Shown: positions 9,010 through 18,429, numbered from the stretch's first letter. The stretch is 64,000 nucleotides of DNA from [Pasteurella] aerogenes (GCA_900637275.1 LR134362.1:992001-1056000); one strand, 5' to 3'. Program-made: numbers and translations. The notes: generated by a model not told the origin, from the letters alone.

Positions 9010-9749
9010 TTTACTTTGCGATCAATGATATTTTTAAGAGCCAACAATAATCCTAAACCAATAAATGCACCAGGCGGTAAAATTGCTAATAAAAAGCTGC
9101 TATCTACTTGAAATAATTCAATATGTAATTCTGTTGCCCAACTTCCCAATAAATTTTCAATGCCGATAAACAATTTCCCGGTACCAATAATTTCACGTAA
9201 CGAGCCCAATACAAACAAACTTAAGGTAATCCCAAGTCCCATGGAAAAACCATCAAAAAGCGCGTGCGCAACGGCGTTTTTGGACGCAAAGGCTTCCGCT
9301 CGCCCAATCACAATACAATTGGTCACGATCAATGGAATAAAAATCCCCAAGGATTGATAAAGCGTATAAGTATAAGCATTCATAATCAATTGTACCATCG
9401 TCACCGTCGTAGCAATGATCATGACATAAATCGGAATGCGGATTGGTTGCGGAATATGTTTACGAAACAACGAGATAATTGTATTCGTACACATTAGCAC
9501 AATCACCGTCGCCAATCCTAATCCCAGCGCATTGGTCGCCGATCCTGAAACAGCCAACAACGGACAAAGCCCCAATAATTGCACTAACCCTGGGTTATTT
9601 TGCCAGATACCTTGCTTAAACAAGCGCAACCAAATGCCATTTTCTGCATTTTTTTCCACCGCACTTTGTCTATCCGACACAGGTTGCGCCAAATCTGACG
9701 CCACATCCCCTAAAGCGCGGTCTGTTTTTACACTGTTTTCTGTCATCAT
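9006..9749 (-). CDS. rnfE: Rnf electron transport complex subunit E
   Basis: A 247-residue integral membrane subunit of the Rnf/Rsx complex, which couples NADH:ferredoxin-type electron transfer to ion movement and in E. coli helps reduce SoxR. Six hydrophobic helices start at about residue 57, with NPGLVQLLGLCPLLAVS as the family signature. The first 45 residues are a hydrophilic extension, longer than in E. coli RsxE. Part of this extension is encoded over an uptake signal (9658-9666), which may explain its variability. The start ATG overlaps the rnfG stop (TAATG). Confidence 0.95.
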   Translation of the reverse strand: MMTENSVKTDRALGDVASDLAQPVSDRQSAVEKNAENGIWLRLFKQGIWQNNPGLVQLLGLCPLLAVSGSATNALGLGLATVIVLMCTNTIISLFRKHIPQPIRIPIYVMIIATTVTMVQLIMNAYTYTLYQSLGIFIPLIVTNCIVIGRAEAFASKNAVAHALFDGFSMGLGITLSLFVLGSLREIIGTGKLFIGIENLLGSWATELHIELFQVDSSFLLAILPPGAFIGLGLLLALKNIIDRKVK

Positions 9750-10381
9750 TATTTTTCATTTAACCGTTTTGTTTGATCCTGATGTTTTAATTCATCAAGT
9801 AAAAATAGCGCCGAACGCTTCACTTGGTTCACTACCGCACGCGGCGTAATGGTCGCGCCGGCAAATTGATCAAATTTCCCACCATCTTTCTTCACCGCCC
9901 AATCAGACAAAGTGCTTTGACTGATTTTTTGATTGCTCAACGACAAAATCCAGTCGGAAATGCGCAATTCAATTTTATCACCCAACCCCGGCGTTTCCGC
10001 GTGTTCAAGGACGCGAACGCCAAGCACATCACCTTTCGGTGTTAATCCTACCAATAAACGAATATTGCCCGAATATCCATCCGGCGCAACGGTTTCATAA
10101 GCATAAGCGCTAATTTTACCGTCCTTTTTTGCGACACAAATTTTGCCAATACTCGGATTTTTCAGCGCCAATTTCTCTAAATCATAGCAACTTTGCAACA
10201 AATCATTGTCATGATATTGTACTGGAATGACTTCGGATAACAACGCTTGCTGCTGCTTAGCAACGACCTCATCAATTTTATCTTTGGTTAAAAAATAAAC
10301 TCCAGTAGAAAGTGCGGTACAAGCTAACGCCACACCGCCCAATAATAAACCGTATTTCGCACTAATTTTTGTCATATTCAT
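9749..10381 (-). CDS. rnfG: Rnf complex flavoprotein subunit G
   Basis: A 210-residue protein with one N-terminal membrane helix (about residues 9-31) and a periplasmic FMN-binding domain. The segment FAGATITPRAVV near residue 175 contains the threonine that carries covalently bound FMN in RnfG proteins. The usual first Ser/Thr of the flavinylation motif is an Ala here. Its start overlaps the rnfD stop by four bases (ATGA), and rnfE follows with a one-base overlap, so translation is tightly coupled. Confidence 0.95.
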   Translation of the reverse strand: MNMTKISAKYGLLLGGVALACTALSTGVYFLTKDKIDEVVAKQQQALLSEVIPVQYHDNDLLQSCYDLEKLALKNPSIGKICVAKKDGKISAYAYETVAPDGYSGNIRLLVGLTPKGDVLGVRVLEHAETPGLGDKIELRISDWILSLSNQKISQSTLSDWAVKKDGGKFDQFAGATITPRAVVNQVKRSALFLLDELKHQDQTKRLNEK

Positions 10382-11460
10382 GGGCGGGTACCTCGCACAT
10401 GACCGGCAACTCGAGGTCGGGTGTAATGATCAATTAAAGGAACACAAATATTACCCAATAGGACCGCAAATGCTACACCATCCGGATAACCGCCATAATA
10501 GCGAATAATATACACTAGCAAACCGACTAACGCGCCGAATACCAATTTTCCTTTCGGCGTAATCGAAGCAGTCACCGGATCAGTAGCGATAAAAAAGGCA
10601 CCAAACATAGTCGCACCACTTAGCCAATGCGCGTTAAACGATAAATGTAATCCTTCAGAAAACACACTAGATCCCATACCCAATAATGCCATTGTCAACA
10701 ACATCGCCACCGGAATTTGCCAATGAATCACTTTGCGCCAAATTAAGAAAATACCGCCAAATAAAAATGCTACATTCACTTGCCACCAACCCAAAGCAAA
10801 ATCACCATAATCAAAAATTGGCGAACGTAACATCTCCCCATACAACCCAGCAGGGTAACCCTCTGTATATTTCGTTGCTAAGGTTTTGACTTCGTTTAAT
10901 GGCGTCGCCTGTGTCACACCATCAATTGATGCAGTAAGTTGTGTTAAGCTAAATCCGTCAGTGGTCCCCCCTTGAAAAATCAAGGAATAGGTATCTGCCA
11001 GCGTTGGAGGCTCATTTAATAAGCTAATCGGCGGCAACCAAGTACTCATTTGCAATGGGAAAGAAATCAATAAAATCACATATCCCACCATCGCTGGATT
11101 AAATGGATTTTGTCCTAATCCGCCATACACGTGTTTTCCTAAAATAACAGCACCAAAAATACCAATCAAAATCACCCAATAAGGCGCATAAGGTGGGATC
11201 GCCACCGCTAAAATCAGCGCAGTTAATACCACGCTGCAATCCGCAATATAAAATAATGCGGGCTTTTTACGTAAAAATGTCACGATCAATTCCAGTGCCA
11301 GCGCCCATACAATAGCCAAACTTGCCTGCACAAGCACGCCCGGACCGAAATAATACACTTGCGTGATTATCGCCGGAATCATCGCCCCGATCACCCACAA
11401 CATAATCCGAGCAGTAAATTTGCCCGAATGCGTATGTGGAGAACTTACCATTTTAAACAT
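10378..11460 (-). CDS. rnfD: Rnf complex membrane subunit D
   Basis: A 360-residue polytopic membrane protein of the NqrB/RnfD family. The region GVTQATPL contains the threonine expected to hold FMN through a phosphoester bond, and FFIATDPVTASITPKG is a conserved family stretch near the C-terminus. The start at 11460 is preceded by AAGG at suitable spacing. It lies 24 bases after rnfC and overlaps rnfG. Confidence 0.95.
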   Translation of the reverse strand: MFKMVSSPHTHSGKFTARIMLWVIGAMIPAIITQVYYFGPGVLVQASLAIVWALALELIVTFLRKKPALFYIADCSVVLTALILAVAIPPYAPYWVILIGIFGAVILGKHVYGGLGQNPFNPAMVGYVILLISFPLQMSTWLPPISLLNEPPTLADTYSLIFQGGTTDGFSLTQLTASIDGVTQATPLNEVKTLATKYTEGYPAGLYGEMLRSPIFDYGDFALGWWQVNVAFLFGGIFLIWRKVIHWQIPVAMLLTMALLGMGSSVFSEGLHLSFNAHWLSGATMFGAFFIATDPVTASITPKGKLVFGALVGLLVYIIRYYGGYPDGVAFAVLLGNICVPLIDHYTRPRVAGHVRGTRP

Positions 11461-11484
11461 GACAACACCTTATTTATTTTGATT

Positions 11485-13743
11485 TTATTCTGCATCTTTT
11501 GCTTGCTGCACCGCTAATTTTTTCGCTTTTGCACGCGCAATTGCCGCAGCAACCGCCGCTTTTTTCGGATCCGTTGCTACCGGATTTTCCTCATCTGTCA
11601 CATTTTCTGCGGCTGACACTTCCCCGACGTTTTCCACCTCACCTTGCTGCGCCGCTAATTTTTTCGCTTTTGCGCGCGCAATTGCCGCAGCAACCGCCGC
11701 TTTTTTCGAATCCATTGCTACCGGATTTTCCGCATTTGTCACATTTTCTACGGCTGACACTTCCCCGATGTTTTCCGCCTCTCCTTGCTGTGCCGCTAAT
11801 TTTTTCGCTTTTGCGCGCGCAATTGCCGCAGCAACCGCCGCTTTTTTCGGATCCGTTGCTACCGGATTTTCCGCATTTGTCACATTTTCTACGGCTGACA
11901 CTTCCCCGATGTTTTCCGCCTCACCTTGCTGTGCCGCTAATTTTTTCGCTTTTGCGCGCGCAAGCGCTGCTGCAACGGCGGCTTTTTTATCTTCAAGTGC
12001 GGTGCTTTTTTCTGACGTTTTTTCACTCTCTGAAGACGCGCGCATTTCAGCGGAATTTTCTACCGCACTTTGTAATGTATCCTCTGCCTGTTGACGCGCT
12101 AAACGACGAGCCTTACGCATTGCCATAATTTCGCTATTGTCCGGTAAAATTTCTCCTTTAGTACCAACAATCGTTTTAATTTCATTGATTTTAGCCGGCG
12201 CATCTGTATTAGCTTGTTTTGCTTTTAAGCGCGCCAAAGCAGCTTTAACCGGATCCTCGCCTTTTTGTTTCGCTAATTCTTCTCGACGATTTTCCGCCGC
12301 CCGTTGCGAACGTGCTTTGCGTTCTAATTCTTCTTTTTCTAAACGAGCCTGACGTGCTTCAAAACGAATTTTCGCATCTTCCGCTTTTTTCGCTTTTTCT
12401 TTAATTTCCCAAATTTTGGCTTTTTCTTGGCGAAAATATTGAATTAACGGAATATGACTTGGACAAACATAAGCACAAAGCCCACATTCAATGCAATCTT
12501 TTAGGGAATATTGTTCGGATTTTTCATGATCTTCACTACGTGCAAACCAATAAAGTTGCTGCGGCATTAAATTCACCGGACAAGCGTCCGAACAAGCCGA
12601 ACAACGAATACAAGAGCGTTCCGGTTCTGGTGGTGCATATTCAAAATGATCTGGCGCCAATAAACAGTTGGTAACTTTGGTCACCGGTGCGTTTAAATTC
12701 GGCAGGATAAATCCCATCATCGGACCACCCATAAAAACTGGGAATCGCTCATCATAACGATAATCAGCTTGTTGCAACAACGCTACAATTGGCGTGCCAA
12801 AACGTACCCATTGATTGCCTTTTTGTTGTATTTTATCGCCGGTCAAGGTCACTACGCGCTCAATCAAAGGCTCATCATCCATCACCGCTCGTTTGATTGC
12901 AAATGCGGTTCCCACATTGTGCATCAACACACCGATACTAGACGAACGCTGACCGCTCGGCACTTCCATACCGGTTAACACTTGGATCAATTGTTTTGCT
13001 GCACCAGATGGATATTTTGTCGGAATAACCCGAATTTCAATATCGTTAGCACCTTGTAAAGCATCTTTCAATGCACTCACTGCTTCCGGTTTGTTATCTT
13101 CAATGGCGATCACCACTTTTTCCGGGCGCAAAATATAGCGCAAAATGCGACTTCCCTCTATAATTTCATGGGGATAATCGCGCATTAAGCGATCATCGCA
13201 CGTAATATAAGGCTCGCATTCCGCACCATTAATAATCAATAATTTAACTTGTTTTTCTGCCGAATGAATTTTCGCGGCGGTCGGGAAAACCGCTCCGCCC
13301 AATCCGGCAATACCAGCGCGATAAATTTTTTCAATTAATTGTTCCGGCGTACGAGTTAAGAAATCGTCAATAGGTTCGCGATCACACCATTTATCTTGAC
13401 CATCTGCTTGAATTTCAATGCACATTTCCGGCAATCCAGAAGGATGAGCGGAAGCATGAGGCGCAATATTTACCACGGTTCCGGAAGTTGAAGCGTGTAC
13501 CGGCAAGGCACGCAACCCTTCGCCTTGCGTTAATGCTTGACCTTTTAATACATGATCGCCAACATTCACTAAAATATTACCAGCGGCTCCAGCATGTTGT
13601 TTAATCGGAATATAAAAACGTTCAACTAACTTAGCCGCTTTGATTGGCGTTTGATTGGATTGTGATTTCATTTCCGGTGGGTGAACTCCACCTTTAAAAT
13701 CCCATAATTTACCGGAATTGAAACGGGTTAATACATCACTCAT
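11485..13743 (-). CDS. rnfC: Rnf complex NADH-binding iron-sulfur subunit C
   Basis: A 752-residue peripheral membrane subunit. An N-terminal HPPEMK block, an NADH/FMN-binding fold (GLGGAVFPTAAK) and two 4Fe-4S motifs (CIRCSACSDACP and CIECGLCAYVCP) are followed by a long Lys/Glu/Ala-rich coiled-coil tail. The tail contains four near-identical repeats of about 47 residues around KKAAVAAAIARAKAKKLA. E. coli RsxC has similar tail repeats. The start at 13743 is chosen for its upstream GGAAAG and its family-like N-terminus (SDVLTRFNSGKLWDFKGG); the longer frame adds seven unsupported residues. rnfB ends 10 bases upstream. Confidence 0.95.
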   Translation of the reverse strand: MSDVLTRFNSGKLWDFKGGVHPPEMKSQSNQTPIKAAKLVERFYIPIKQHAGAAGNILVNVGDHVLKGQALTQGEGLRALPVHASTSGTVVNIAPHASAHPSGLPEMCIEIQADGQDKWCDREPIDDFLTRTPEQLIEKIYRAGIAGLGGAVFPTAAKIHSAEKQVKLLIINGAECEPYITCDDRLMRDYPHEIIEGSRILRYILRPEKVVIAIEDNKPEAVSALKDALQGANDIEIRVIPTKYPSGAAKQLIQVLTGMEVPSGQRSSSIGVLMHNVGTAFAIKRAVMDDEPLIERVVTLTGDKIQQKGNQWVRFGTPIVALLQQADYRYDERFPVFMGGPMMGFILPNLNAPVTKVTNCLLAPDHFEYAPPEPERSCIRCSACSDACPVNLMPQQLYWFARSEDHEKSEQYSLKDCIECGLCAYVCPSHIPLIQYFRQEKAKIWEIKEKAKKAEDAKIRFEARQARLEKEELERKARSQRAAENRREELAKQKGEDPVKAALARLKAKQANTDAPAKINEIKTIVGTKGEILPDNSEIMAMRKARRLARQQAEDTLQSAVENSAEMRASSESEKTSEKSTALEDKKAAVAAALARAKAKKLAAQQGEAENIGEVSAVENVTNAENPVATDPKKAAVAAAIARAKAKKLAAQQGEAENIGEVSAVENVTNAENPVAMDSKKAAVAAAIARAKAKKLAAQQGEVENVGEVSAAENVTDEENPVATDPKKAAVAAAIARAKAKKLAVQQAKDAE
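11511..11985. repeat. Tandem 141-bp repeats in the 3' part of rnfC
   Basis: Four copies of a 141-base unit begin near 11511, 11652, 11793 and 11934; the last is partial. The copies are nearly identical, so the array could expand or contract by recombination in whole 47-codon steps without breaking the frame. It codes for a basic Ala/Lys helix followed by an acidic Glu/Asn segment. Confidence 0.9.
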
Positions 13744-13753
13744 TCTGCTTTCC

Positions 13754-14344
13754 TTACTTTCCAATCACCAATTTTTTCTCCGCCGAAGTCACATTGACCA
13801 CAGGAATGACCAAATTTGGATCAAATTGCCAATCCCACGTATCAATATTTTTCTCAACTTTAATCATGGAAATACAATCCGTCGGGCAAGGCGCCACGCA
13901 AAGTTCACAGCCCGTACATAAATCGGCAATAATGGTGTGCATGGATTTATTCGTACCAATAATCGCATCCACCGGACAGGCTTGAATACATTTAGTACAA
14001 CCAATACACATATTTTCGTCAATAAAAGCAACTTTAGGAGTAGGATCTTCGGCAAAATCTGTCGCCGGCACTTCCACCCCCAATAAATCGGCAATTTTCA
14101 CCACCAAAGGTTGACCACCCGGTACACATTTTGTAATCACATCACCATTCGCAATAGCTTCTGCATAAGGTTTACATCCCGGATAGCCACATTGCCCACA
14201 TTGACTTTGCGGCAACAAGGCATCAATTTTTTCCACAATAGGATCCGCTTCCACTTTCAATTTAATGGAAGCGATACCTAAAATTAAACCGAAAATCAAT
14301 GCTAATACGGTGATCGTTATCAGCACATAATAAATTGTTGTCAT
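13754..14344 (-). CDS. rnfB: Rnf complex ferredoxin-like subunit B
   Basis: A 196-residue protein with an N-terminal membrane anchor (residues 4-28). Next comes a 4Fe-4S motif with C49, C52, C57 and C73 (CGQCGYPGC), then two ferredoxin-type clusters (CIGCTKCIQACP and CTGCELCVAPCP). It passes electrons between RnfC and the membrane subunits. It starts one base after the rnfA stop with no clear ribosome site of its own, so translation is probably coupled. Confidence 0.97.
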   Translation of the reverse strand: MTTIYYVLITITVLALIFGLILGIASIKLKVEADPIVEKIDALLPQSQCGQCGYPGCKPYAEAIANGDVITKCVPGGQPLVVKIADLLGVEVPATDFAEDPTPKVAFIDENMCIGCTKCIQACPVDAIIGTNKSMHTIIADLCTGCELCVAPCPTDCISMIKVEKNIDTWDWQFDPNLVIPVVNVTSAEKKLVIGK

Positions 14345-14345
14345 A

Positions 14346-14927
14346 TTATATTTTCACTAATCCGGTAAAGCCCATAAATGCCAGGGACATTAAACCTGCG
14401 GTAATCAAGGCGATAGAAGGGCCTTGGAAGGCTTTCGGTACATCCGCTGCCGCTAAACGTTCGCGCAACGCCGCAAATAATACTAAAACTAAAGCAAAAC
14501 CTAAGGATGCCGAAAAACCATAAATCACGGATTGCGTTAGGTTATGTGCCAAATTGATATTTAATAATGCCACGCCGAGAACCGCGCAGTTGGTGGTAAT
14601 CAGCGGTAAAAAGATACCTAACAGACGATATAGCGTCGGGCTGGTTTTATTGATCACCATTTCCGTAAATTGAACTACCACCGCAATCACTAAAATAAAC
14701 ACCAGTGTACGTAAAAAATTGGCGTCTAGTGGGGTCAAAATATAATGATCAACTAAATAGGCGCAAAGCGATGCCACGGTCAACACAAACATGGTCGCCA
14801 AGCCCATGCCGATAGCAGTTTCAATTTTCTTGGAAACCCCCATAAACGGACAGAGTCCTAAGAATTTTACCAAAACAAAATTGTTAATTAACGCCGTGCT
14901 AATAATCAATAAAATATAATCCGTCAT
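14346..14927 (-). CDS. rnfA: Rnf complex membrane subunit A
   Basis: A 193-residue protein with six membrane helices, the same length as E. coli RsxA. It begins TDYILLIISTALINNFVLVK and contains FLGLCPFMGVS, a motif shared with RnfE, which is an inverted-topology paralogue in the complex. The ATG at 14927 was preferred over a 31-codon upstream extension because it gives the exact family N-terminus. First gene of rnfABCDGE-nth. The promoter should lie in the short gap 14928-15041, which also carries an uptake signal. Confidence 0.96.
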   Translation of the reverse strand: MTDYILLIISTALINNFVLVKFLGLCPFMGVSKKIETAIGMGLATMFVLTVASLCAYLVDHYILTPLDANFLRTLVFILVIAVVVQFTEMVINKTSPTLYRLLGIFLPLITTNCAVLGVALLNINLAHNLTQSVIYGFSASLGFALVLVLFAALRERLAAADVPKAFQGPSIALITAGLMSLAFMGFTGLVKI

Positions 14928-15041
14928 AATAAGCCCGCCATAAAATACAAGCTGTTTATTATCACTGTTTCTTCGGTTGAGAACAATAAAAAATATGAGG
15001 TATTTTGGAAAACTTAGCAAAAAATGACCGCACTTAGCGGA

Positions 15042-15938
15042 TTAATTCGCCGCTTTTAATGCATAAGAAAGCGCTTGCGATAATTGAGGATAATGAAAGG
15101 TAAAACCGGCGTTAAGCAATTTCTGTGGCAACACAGCTTGACTATCTAATAACAAATCTGCACGTTCGCCTAAAACCCAGCGTAGCATGATTGCCGGCAC
15201 CGCAGCAAAGTGCGGTCGTTTTAACAGCGATCCGAGTGTATGGTTAAATTCAGCATTTTGCACCGGATATGGCGAAACTAAGTTAAAAGGACCTTGGCAT
15301 TGCGGTTGTTGTAGCAAAAAGAGAATTGCCTCCACCATATCCGGCAACGCGATCCAACCCCAATATTGCGTCCCATTGCCTAATTTTCCGCCCAAACCGA
15401 AACGGTAAAGCGGCAACATTTTCGCCAAGGCACCGCCTTGCCCCGTCAGCACAATGCCGGTACGCAGTAAACAAACACGCGTTTTTGCTGATAAGGCAGC
15501 TTGTTCCCATTGTTGACATAATTGCGCGGCAAATCCGCTTCCGGCGGAGGTTTGTTCAGTGATTTCAGAGTCACCATGATCGCCATAAAATCCAGTGGCA
15601 GAACCGGAAATAAACGTATGTGGCGGCTGTTGACTTTGATTAATAAGTGCGGTCAATTTTTGCGTTAAATTGATTCGACTTTGTATTAATCTTTGTTTTT
15701 GTTGCGCATTCCATCTGAGGTCAAAAATCGGTTCGCCCGCCAAATTGATCACCGCATCAAATTCATCAAAAGAGGCATAATGATCCAGTGAGGCAACCAG
15801 ATTTACTTGCGCGGGTAATTTTGCGCGGGCTTGCTCCGGATGGCGTGAAAGTGCGGTTACATTATGCTTTAATTCCACTAAACGAGAAACCAATGAACTG
15901 CCGATTAAACCGGTTGCGCCAGTGATAAAAATGTTCAT
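15042..15938 (-). CDS. yfcH: NAD(P)-dependent epimerase-like protein, YfcH family
   Basis: A 298-residue short-chain dehydrogenase/epimerase relative. The Rossmann motif GATGLIG lies at residues 7-13, ISGSATGFYGD carries the tyrosine of the active site, and a C-terminal DUF1731 domain contains the conserved VLGERADLLLDSQ stretch. This is the TIGR01777 family. The substrate is not established. Several uptake signals lie inside the coding region (for example at 15208), so part of the sequence is shaped by DNA uptake. It stands between rnfA and argR with gaps on both sides and is probably its own unit. Confidence 0.9.
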   Translation of the reverse strand: MNIFITGATGLIGSSLVSRLVELKHNVTALSRHPEQARAKLPAQVNLVASLDHYASFDEFDAVINLAGEPIFDLRWNAQQKQRLIQSRINLTQKLTALINQSQQPPHTFISGSATGFYGDHGDSEITEQTSAGSGFAAQLCQQWEQAALSAKTRVCLLRTGIVLTGQGGALAKMLPLYRFGLGGKLGNGTQYWGWIALPDMVEAILFLLQQPQCQGPFNLVSPYPVQNAEFNHTLGSLLKRPHFAAVPAIMLRWVLGERADLLLDSQAVLPQKLLNAGFTFHYPQLSQALSYALKAAN

Positions 15939-16029
15939 TTTTCCTCCGTTTCAGCAAAGCAACTAACTCAACGAAAAACTATATAAAATTTGACCGCACT
16001 TTTATATTGGCTATAAGGCTCAATGTACT

Positions 16030-16497
16030 TTATAGCGAATTTTCAAATAATTGCTGAATATTTGCCATCAAATCGCGGATATTGGTATTCAACGTCGGGG
16101 TGACAAAAATCGTATCATCGCCGGCAATGGTACCTAAAATTCCGTCAGCCTTCCCTACTGAATCCAGCAAGCGAGCGATTAATTGTGCTGCGCCCGGGCT
16201 GGTTTTGATCACGATTAGATAATCGTTAAAATCCACATCCAACACCAAGTTTTTTAACGGGCTGCTGGTATTTGGCACGCTTAATTCATTCGGTAAGCAA
16301 TATACCATTTCCATTCGGGTATTACGCGTACGCACTGCACCGAATTTGGTTAACATACGCGATACTTTAGATTGATTAATATGGGTAAATCCTTGTTCTT
16401 GCAAGGCGCTGACAATTTCACTTTGCGAGCCGAAACGCTCTTGGGCAAGTAATTCTTTGAATGCTTTGGTTAGGTTATCCGGTTTTTCACTTGTCAT
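16030..16497 (-). CDS. argR: Arginine repressor
   Basis: A 155-residue regulator of arginine genes that binds DNA as a hexamer with L-arginine as corepressor. The N-terminal winged helix-turn-helix includes INQSKVSRML. The C-terminal oligomerisation and arginine-binding domain contains GTIAGDDTIFV with the conserved Asp pair. Length equals that of E. coli ArgR (156). Two TGCAT-type palindromic sequences upstream (16534-16547 and 16577-16590) may be autoregulatory sites. Confidence 0.97.
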   Translation of the reverse strand: MTSEKPDNLTKAFKELLAQERFGSQSEIVSALQEQGFTHINQSKVSRMLTKFGAVRTRNTRMEMVYCLPNELSVPNTSSPLKNLVLDVDFNDYLIVIKTSPGAAQLIARLLDSVGKADGILGTIAGDDTIFVTPTLNTNIRDLMANIQQLFENSL

Positions 16498-16533
16498 TGT
16501 CTTTTCTCATATTACTTTTTCCTAGCTAGATTT

Positions 16534-16590
16534 TGCATAAAAATGCAAAATAAGTAAACAAAAATTTACTTTTTTTGCATAAAAAGCATA
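16534..16590. promoter_or_regulatory. argR: Possible ARG-box-like palindromes upstream of argR
   Basis: TGCATAAAAATGCA (16534-16547) is a perfect palindrome outside its centre, and TGCATAAAAAGCAT (16577-16590) is a close copy 43 bases away. They resemble the TGAAT/TGCAT half-sites of ArgR operators. True ARG boxes usually come in pairs only 2-3 bases apart, so the spacing speaks against a classical operator. Confidence 0.35.
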
Positions 16591-16599
16591 CTATCGGCA

Positions 16600-16632
16600 A
16601 AAAAATAGCAGGATGCTCTTCGTCATCCTGCC
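16600..16632 (-). terminator. Terminator after pgi
   Basis: GCAGGATG (16609-16616) pairs with CATCCTGC (16625-16632). On the minus strand the hairpin is followed by a T run, placed about 20 bases after the pgi stop. Confidence 0.85.
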
Positions 16633-16651
16633 ATCTACAGAGACAAAAAGC

Positions 16652-18298
16652 TTAACGCCAAGCTTTAAATTGATTAATTAAACCATTAGTTGAACTGTCA
16701 TGTGAGCTGACTTTATCTGCCTGCGCCAATTCAGGTAAAATGCGGTTAGCCAATTGTTTGCCTAACTCCACGCCCCATTGATCGAAGCTGTAAATATTAA
16801 AGATCACCCCTTGTACAAAAATTTTGTGTTCATACATGGCAATTAATGCCCCCAAACTGAACGGGGTAATTTTTTGCACCAAAATGGAGTTGGTCGGTTT
16901 GTTTCCGGTAAAGACTTTGAAGGGAACAATTTCTTTCACTTGTTCTAACGTTTTACCCGCTTTTACAAATTCTGCTTCTACTTCTTCTTTGCTTTTACCA
17001 AATGCTAAGGCTTCAGTTTGAGCAAAAAAGTTGGAAAGTAATTTGCTGTGGTGATCGCCCAACGGGTTATGGCTTTGCGCCGGCGCAATAAAATCACACG
17101 GAATTAAAGTTGTGCCTTGGTGGATCAATTGATAAAACGCGTGTTGCCCGTTCGTACCCGGTTCCCCCCAAATAATTGGACCAGTTTGATAATTCACAAC
17201 TTTACCGTCACGTCCAACATATTTTCCATTCGATTCCATATTGCCTTGTTGGAAATATGCTGCAAAACGGTGTAAATATTGGTCATAAGGCAAAATTGCT
17301 TCTGTTTGTGCGCCTAAGAAATTGGTATTCCATAATCCCACAAGCGCTAAGGTTGCTGGAATATTTTGTTCAATTGGCGTATGGCGGAAATGCTTATCCA
17401 TTTCATGCGCACCGCGTAACAATTCCACAAAATTATCAAAACCCACAGATAATGCGATAGATAAACCGATAGCTGACCATAAAGAATAACGTCCGCCGAC
17501 CCAATCCCAGAACTCAAACATGTTAGCGGTATCAATACCGAATTTTTCCACTTCTTTGGCATTTGTGGAAAGTGCTGCAAAATGTTTTGCTACGTGAGCT
17601 TCGTCTTTTGCCGATGCTAAGAACCATTCACGTGCTGAATGTGCATTGGTCATGGTTTCTTGTGTAGTAAAGGTTTTTGACGCCACTAAGATTAAAGTAG
17701 TTTCCGGATTGACTTTTTTCAGTGTTTCTGCGATATGAGTACCATCTACGTTAGAAACAAAATGCATGGTGAGGTGATTTTTATAAGGACGCAACGCTTC
17801 GGTTACCATATATGGACCTAAATCGGAACCACCAATACCAATATTGATCACATCCGTAATCGCTTTGCCGGTATAACCTTTCCATTCGCCGGAAATTACG
17901 CGCTCACAGAAGGCTTGCATTTTATTTAAAACCGCATTCACCTCCGGCATCACATCTTTACCATCCACTAATACTGGTGTATTTGAACGGTTACGCAATG
18001 CGGTGTGTAAGACCGCGCGATTTTCGGTACGGTTAATTTTTTCGCCACTAAACATCGCATCAATAGCGGAGTCTAAATCGCATTCCGTCGCAAGTTGACG
18101 TAATAATGTCAACGTTTCTTGATTAATCTTATTTTTTGAAAAATCGACTAATATTTCATTATTAAAAGTTAATGAATATTTAGCAAAACGTTCCGTATCT
18201 TGAGCAAACAATTGTTGAATGGTGGTATCAGCAAATGCGACTTGATGTTGTTCTAATGCTTTCCACGCACTGGTTTGACTTGGATTAATACTTTTCAT
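16652..18298 (-). CDS. pgi: Glucose-6-phosphate isomerase
   Basis: A 548-residue glycolytic enzyme that interconverts glucose-6-phosphate and fructose-6-phosphate. Signatures include INIGIGGSDLGPYMV, VSNVDGTHIAE, ASKTFTTQETMTNA and QWGVELGKQLA, the last near the C-terminus. The length matches E. coli Pgi (549). It has its own terminator and a 157-base gap upstream that holds the alr terminator, so it is a separate transcription unit. Confidence 0.98.
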   Translation of the reverse strand: MKSINPSQTSAWKALEQHQVAFADTTIQQLFAQDTERFAKYSLTFNNEILVDFSKNKINQETLTLLRQLATECDLDSAIDAMFSGEKINRTENRAVLHTALRNRSNTPVLVDGKDVMPEVNAVLNKMQAFCERVISGEWKGYTGKAITDVINIGIGGSDLGPYMVTEALRPYKNHLTMHFVSNVDGTHIAETLKKVNPETTLILVASKTFTTQETMTNAHSAREWFLASAKDEAHVAKHFAALSTNAKEVEKFGIDTANMFEFWDWVGGRYSLWSAIGLSIALSVGFDNFVELLRGAHEMDKHFRHTPIEQNIPATLALVGLWNTNFLGAQTEAILPYDQYLHRFAAYFQQGNMESNGKYVGRDGKVVNYQTGPIIWGEPGTNGQHAFYQLIHQGTTLIPCDFIAPAQSHNPLGDHHSKLLSNFFAQTEALAFGKSKEEVEAEFVKAGKTLEQVKEIVPFKVFTGNKPTNSILVQKITPFSLGALIAMYEHKIFVQGVIFNIYSFDQWGVELGKQLANRILPELAQADKVSSHDSSTNGLINQFKAWR

Positions 18299-18374
18299 TG
18301 AGCTTCCTTTTTAATGTTAATAATAAAAAACAGTATAAATGACTTTGGACGATAAACGTTCCTCTTATCGCTTA

Positions 18375-18429
18375 AAAAGTCAGGGCGAAAATCACGGAGG
18401 ATTTTTCTTGCTTCTACGCCCTTTTGACT
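18375..18429 (-). terminator. Probable terminator after alr
   Basis: On the minus strand, AGTCAAAAGGGCG and CGCCCTGACTTTTT form a long interrupted stem around a loop of about 30 bases, ending in a T run. Confidence 0.6.

Noticed and set aside
11511..11985. Possible CRISPR-like or mobile repeat array
   Set aside because: Units are contiguous 141-base coding repeats without spacers and keep the rnfC frame, as in other RsxC tails.
11499..12128. Plus-strand open frames of 209 and 108 codons opposite rnfC
   Set aside because: They are the reverse strand of the rnfC tandem repeats, with repetitive leucine/proline or alanine/phenylalanine content, and no ribosome site.
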